Positions 29,901 to 32,366 of a stretch of 32,366 bases of DNA are shown piece by piece. The notes under the pieces were generated by a model. The model was given only the letters and a program-made list of their open reading frames with translations. It did not search any database and was not told the DNA's origin. The translations under genes were made by a program, and so were the position numbers. Where the stretch lies: positions 1-32,366 of IMG/VR virus record IMGVR_UViG_3300013127_000846. One strand, written 5' to 3'. Numbering within the stretch: position 1 is the stretch's first letter; every line of letters starts with the position of its first letter. The DNA comes from a virus.

Positions 29901-32028
29901 GAAAGACGTGTATACCACGAATGCAATGGCGTGTAGAAGGTCTTATATTTCTTCAATAGAAGACAAAACAAGTGAAAATGTACCATCTACTACACCAACA
30001 CCACAATATACTGATGTGTTCCAAGCCAACACTGTAACCACAACTGTAGACACACAAGAGATTACAAGGGAATGGAAACCAAGAGACAACATAACCAAAA
30101 GAGTTTTGAGGTCCCTTTTATCTGAATGTGATTATTTTGAAACAATAAAGCAAGAATCTCCTATGCTTTATGATAACCTGAGAGACAAACTCAAGTTTTT
30201 CCAACCAGGGTTTCACTCAATTACACCTGAAGGATTGAATTCAAGACTCACATTTTTACAACAATGTATGAGACCAGGGGATACGATTCCTACTATTAAA
30301 ACTGTAAATGGAACGGAAACTCTCCAATATAATAATGCAATCAATACCGCATTTGGTGCACCTCCTGTTTTGGTTTTAAGAATTGGTGATTTTTATAACA
30401 CTAAGATTATACCCGATTCTCTATCACTAAATTATGAAGATTTGGATATTAACCCTGAGGGTATAGGTGTTCAACCAATGATTGCAACAGTTTCATTGAA
30501 CTTTAAATTTGTTGGTGGTAGTGGATTGAAGGAGTCTGTAGATAAATTACAAAACGCTCTCACATTCAACTACTATGCTAATACAGAAATATATGATGAT
30601 AGAGCTGATGTGACCGCTCAAGAAGATTTCCTAAAAGTTTTAGATGCTGAGTTTTTAGCTATGGCTAATCCACCAGCACCACCTGCACCAAACCAAGCTG
30701 CAGCTAATAATGGTCAAAATAATAATCAACCTATTGGTACAATTATAAGTAAAGAAATTCTTTCTAGTTTCGAAACGGGAAAAACTTCTTATGAATCCTT
30801 CATGGTTAACTTAGTAAATCAAACTCAAACATATTTTCAGAATGTTGTGAACAAACAAAAAGAGGTTAATTCCCAATATAACAACGCTGTTAGACAACAA
30901 TGGATGGTGGAAAGAAGTTATACAGAAGGTGTAACACCAGTAAAACCAGCAAGCGAAAAATTTGTTTTATTTGGTAAACCAAACAATGTTGAAAAAAGAT
31001 TCAACACCATATTTGCTGAATACGAAAAAAATATTACTCAAGGAACAGACCCATTTATTCAGTTTGTTTCTGAACCAAATAGGGGGTTTACTCCTAGGTT
31101 AGTAGAAACCCTAAAGACAAATTTTGCGAACTTTGTTAAGAACAAAAGAGGAAATTTTCAAAATGCGGTAACAAAGATTATTCAGGATTTTACAACAATT
31201 GAGACACAATATATTCAACAATTATCGAGAGCTAATATTGTAACATTTGAAAGTAAAGCGGGTAACGGAACAGATGGATTCCAAGCAAGTAACGGAAATG
31301 TGACGATTTACAGAACAATTGGTACCCCTGAAGTTGATGCATCATCTTTGCCTAAACCTGATAATACTTGGGCTGAAATGGTACAGGATTATCAAAAAAT
31401 ACAGACAGACGTAAAAGCTTTCAACGACGTTGTTTGGAAACAAAATAACTTCGTTAATACTCAAGATGGTAAGACCTATTCTGGATACTTGGTTTTCGAA
31501 ACTCAGAATGGATTGAGTAAGACTGTGGACACAACAACAATTTTCACTCCATTTTCCAAAAAACGAATTTTTGAAACCAATTTAGAATTTAGAAAACAAT
31601 ATATGATTGTTTCTGATGATGTGTTAAACGATAAAAAATATACAACATTCAAACAAGCGATTACAGGAAACATAATAGGTAATCAGGGAATTATCGGTGA
31701 TGGAAAAACAAATATTGAAGAAGTATTTGATGCTTATTGGATAGGAAATGCCAAACCATTATTTACTGAGGAGAATGATTTGACTAAATCTTTTATAGAA
31801 AACTTAGAAAAAAACGATTTGAAAAATTTCATAAAATACACTCCTTTTCCATCTAAAAAGAGAATTTTGGATTTTACAACTGAAAATGTTGCTGATGATG
31901 ATACCGAAAAAGCACAACAAATAAGTATGGTCAAAAGCTTGGCGGCACAAACAAACAATAATACAAACACAACTACATGGAACGATTCAGTTGGAGGGGC
32001 GTATATTTCAAAAGCAAAACTTAACTAA
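26992..32028 (+). CDS. Very large baseplate/hub structural protein with OmpA-like domain
   Basis: The product is 1678 residues from ATG 26992; a TTG just before it is not needed. Residues 1-600 are Pro/Gly/Asn-rich with little recognisable structure. Residues 647-705 hold RVMWFPPYGLTFNENIS and FLGRPEPIYTYKSTQRGG, a tube-like beta segment seen in large phage baseplate proteins. Residues about 800-935 resemble an OmpA C-terminal domain: FYFANDYP, a strand ITITIDASCSAPATESYN and LSKRR at 896-900, matching the N-x-x-L-S-x-x-R peptidoglycan-binding helix. Residues 1129-1180 (LRIGDFYNTKIIPDSL, INPEGIGVQPMIATVSL) form a second tube-like segment. The rest is helical. It adjoins the gp53-like gene (TAATG). 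A hub or inner-baseplate part contacting the cell wall is likely. Confidence 0.7.
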   Translation: MASLLDFSATNGFRKKLLTRNLTPYAKAPNRPTLPVDTEYVQTDSSVLDSPDTLIDEPSFANKLYPLNEWGTEGGYKQVPDPTGLLNTKSNKGEYGPGQQDAKILDQSQIASNKGFGVLSPAWKPLNAYANGTQTSLDSGEYITQPDFVVGGTMLYNNQPYPTTFNPSSYGPAAILLSRDPQGSNGLLSQDSFIAKLGAQTLRKSFEERIANQIYLNTAARANLFSIDSGLDVVNLITGRVPLIEPNWTITVPSNPILAATDFALRLAGSILPVSPIPGSYWDTSINSGQPTTIQQLRNAFRRSTVGNFFNRLLGAPQTGSQLFLNNTGGGQRSLLFKNINFNKYKPSYDRGFFNRGGGALVGGVSNNSNYYVGSRSSEPSQVFSPPGSLPVNEFGVVQQSPVFGPTELAQLYEGPSKEVKLGANGPTYSNGGGIEGGFTWVSPKYKGNAGKKVGLGGEITNEDEDFRPSSYNSTESTERTFREGSILDDTQRIINSQPQGGKRLQHVGNAIDQVSKVFNDGYKEMTKGSRVYRYVGAPGQEVGTEYCRVFAKDIPYLQYNDLQKTDGITTQGRRFSDSVLDNTYNLNIVPNKQEGGQSSTNLIGTDNNAFAKKYMFSLENLAWRTSSSPGYSVSDLPICERGPNGGRVMWFPPYGLTFNENISSNWNSTDFLGRPEPIYTYKSTQRGGTLSWKIVVDHPSVLNVIVNKVLANETNATRVNSILDSFFAGCRKYDLYELAKRYWKVNPNDLYQLQEAITSKKLSREQIEWSKSTIQTGVDGGQGQPLAQSTSTTVSLKENYEQIGFYFANDYPKKNETVTPYSSQYSTYIGQKTTYGKENPQTTNFFDSVVTPNFDQSKKLINDLAVKLSGTTGTITITIDASCSAPATESYNVELSKRRILSTREYFEKDPLLSKFVQDKRLIIKDGVAKGEVAQVKKFNTSTNKFEPNTTVNCQGGTGVVGGDTQVGAKDVYTTNAMACRRSYISSIEDKTSENVPSTTPTPQYTDVFQANTVTTTVDTQEITREWKPRDNITKRVLRSLLSECDYFETIKQESPMLYDNLRDKLKFFQPGFHSITPEGLNSRLTFLQQCMRPGDTIPTIKTVNGTETLQYNNAINTAFGAPPVLVLRIGDFYNTKIIPDSLSLNYEDLDINPEGIGVQPMIATVSLNFKFVGGSGLKESVDKLQNALTFNYYANTEIYDDRADVTAQEDFLKVLDAEFLAMANPPAPPAPNQAAANNGQNNNQPIGTIISKEILSSFETGKTSYESFMVNLVNQTQTYFQNVVNKQKEVNSQYNNAVRQQWMVERSYTEGVTPVKPASEKFVLFGKPNNVEKRFNTIFAEYEKNITQGTDPFIQFVSEPNRGFTPRLVETLKTNFANFVKNKRGNFQNAVTKIIQDFTTIETQYIQQLSRANIVTFESKAGNGTDGFQASNGNVTIYRTIGTPEVDASSLPKPDNTWAEMVQDYQKIQTDVKAFNDVVWKQNNFVNTQDGKTYSGYLVFETQNGLSKTVDTTTIFTPFSKKRIFETNLEFRKQYMIVSDDVLNDKKYTTFKQAITGNIIGNQGIIGDGKTNIEEVFDAYWIGNAKPLFTEENDLTKSFIENLEKNDLKNFIKYTPFPSKKRILDFTTENVADDDTEKAQQISMVKSLAAQTNNNTNTTTWNDSVGGAYISKAKLN

Positions 32029-32351
32029 TGGCATACCCGTATTGGAATAGATATAGTCAATTTATAATTAATGGTGAACAAACTGTTGTGCCTTATGTTC
32101 AATTGCCTTCAAAACCGACAGATAAAACTTACATTTATAAAGTAGGTAGGAGTAGATTAGACAGAGTATCACAAGAGTATTATAACTCCCCAACTTTTGG
32201 TTGGTTGATACTTCAAGCTAACCCACAGTTTGTGGGTATGGAAAATAATATTTTCGATGGTGCTATTCTAATTGTCCCCTTCCCATTATTACCCTCCTTA
32301 CAGGATTATAAGGCGGCAATAGAAAACCATTTCTTTTATTATGGCAGGTAA
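32028..32351 (+). CDS. Baseplate wedge protein, T4 gp53-like with LysM-like fold
   Basis: A 107-residue protein whose ATG shares one base with the previous stop (TAATG). The core YIYKVGRSRLDRVSQEYYNSP, FGWLILQANPQF and NNIFDGAILIVPFP has the LysM outline: a strand, D-x-x-A/V-x-x-Y helix, W-x-x-I/L-x-x-A-N helix and a final I-x-x-P strand. T4 gp53 (196 residues) carries such a domain and seals adjacent baseplate wedges. This protein is shorter and is nearly only that domain. Position after the hub genes fits. The next gene begins inside its last codons. Confidence 0.75.
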   Translation: MAYPYWNRYSQFIINGEQTVVPYVQLPSKPTDKTYIYKVGRSRLDRVSQEYYNSPTFGWLILQANPQFVGMENNIFDGAILIVPFPLLPSLQDYKAAIENHFFYYGR

Positions 32352-32366
32352 CGTACAGGCGGATAA
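32341..32366 (+). CDS. Start of the next tail/baseplate gene (partial)
   Basis: ATG at 32341 overlaps the gp53-like stop by 11 bases and opens a frame reading MAGNVQAD to the right edge. The start context ATGGCA equals that of most structural genes here. Too short to identify; in T4-type order a gp25 or gp6 homologue would be candidates. Confidence 0.5.

Overview
The window reads as part of the genome of a large, AT-rich, contractile-tailed double-stranded DNA phage (T4-like in the broad sense, but diverged). Evidence is a T4-type family B DNA polymerase and a tail series in recognisable order: neck (gp13-like, gp14-like), tail terminator (gp15-like), sheath (gp18-like), tube (gp19-like), baseplate hub (gp26-like, gp51-like), tape measure, a very large baseplate/hub protein and a gp53-like wedge protein. 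Purine-rich Shine-Dalgarno sites are mostly absent and leaders are A/T-rich. With the LamG and Thr/Pro-rich surface proteins this points to a Bacteroidota (flavobacterial-type) host, which is an inference. No tRNA, CRISPR array or insertion sequence was seen.

Layout. (1) 1-1452: the end of a LamG-type adhesin, an in-frame open stretch behind its stop codon, and a Thr/Pro-rich protein with two copies of a Cys-containing domain, closed by a strong terminator. (2) 1478-8812: seven tightly overlapping plus-strand genes for sugar transfer (GT60-like, GT7C-like, three HtrL/YibB-like of which one is fused to a GT2 domain, a GT11 fucosyltransferase, a small DVD enzyme) plus an FkbM methyltransferase. 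Together they look like a surface-glycan cassette, possibly acting on the Thr-rich protein next door. (3) 8829-12090: a small conserved protein and the DNA polymerase, which has a foldable leader. (4) 12067-17517: a minus-strand block with a SET-domain protein, an SNF2 helicase, a small protein, a superoxide dismutase fused to a large C-terminal region with a PD-(D/E)XK-like signature, the gp13-like neck protein and a small protein. (5) 17576-32366: plus-strand tail and baseplate genes, with a small ribbon-helix-helix regulator on the minus strand and a HAD-like enzyme between sheath and tube.

An octamer TATTTATA (or a one-base variant) lies just upstream of most transcription units on both strands and always points into the gene. 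It is the exact reverse complement of the T4 late box TATAAATA and is the best candidate for the phage's own promoter. Five hairpin terminators were found. Two of them sit directly before genes with no promoter of their own (HAD gene, gp26-like gene), suggesting partial readthrough sets the ratio between abundant and scarce tail proteins.

The most unusual content is the Mn-type superoxide dismutase fusion and the SET-SNF2 gene pair inserted among virion genes.
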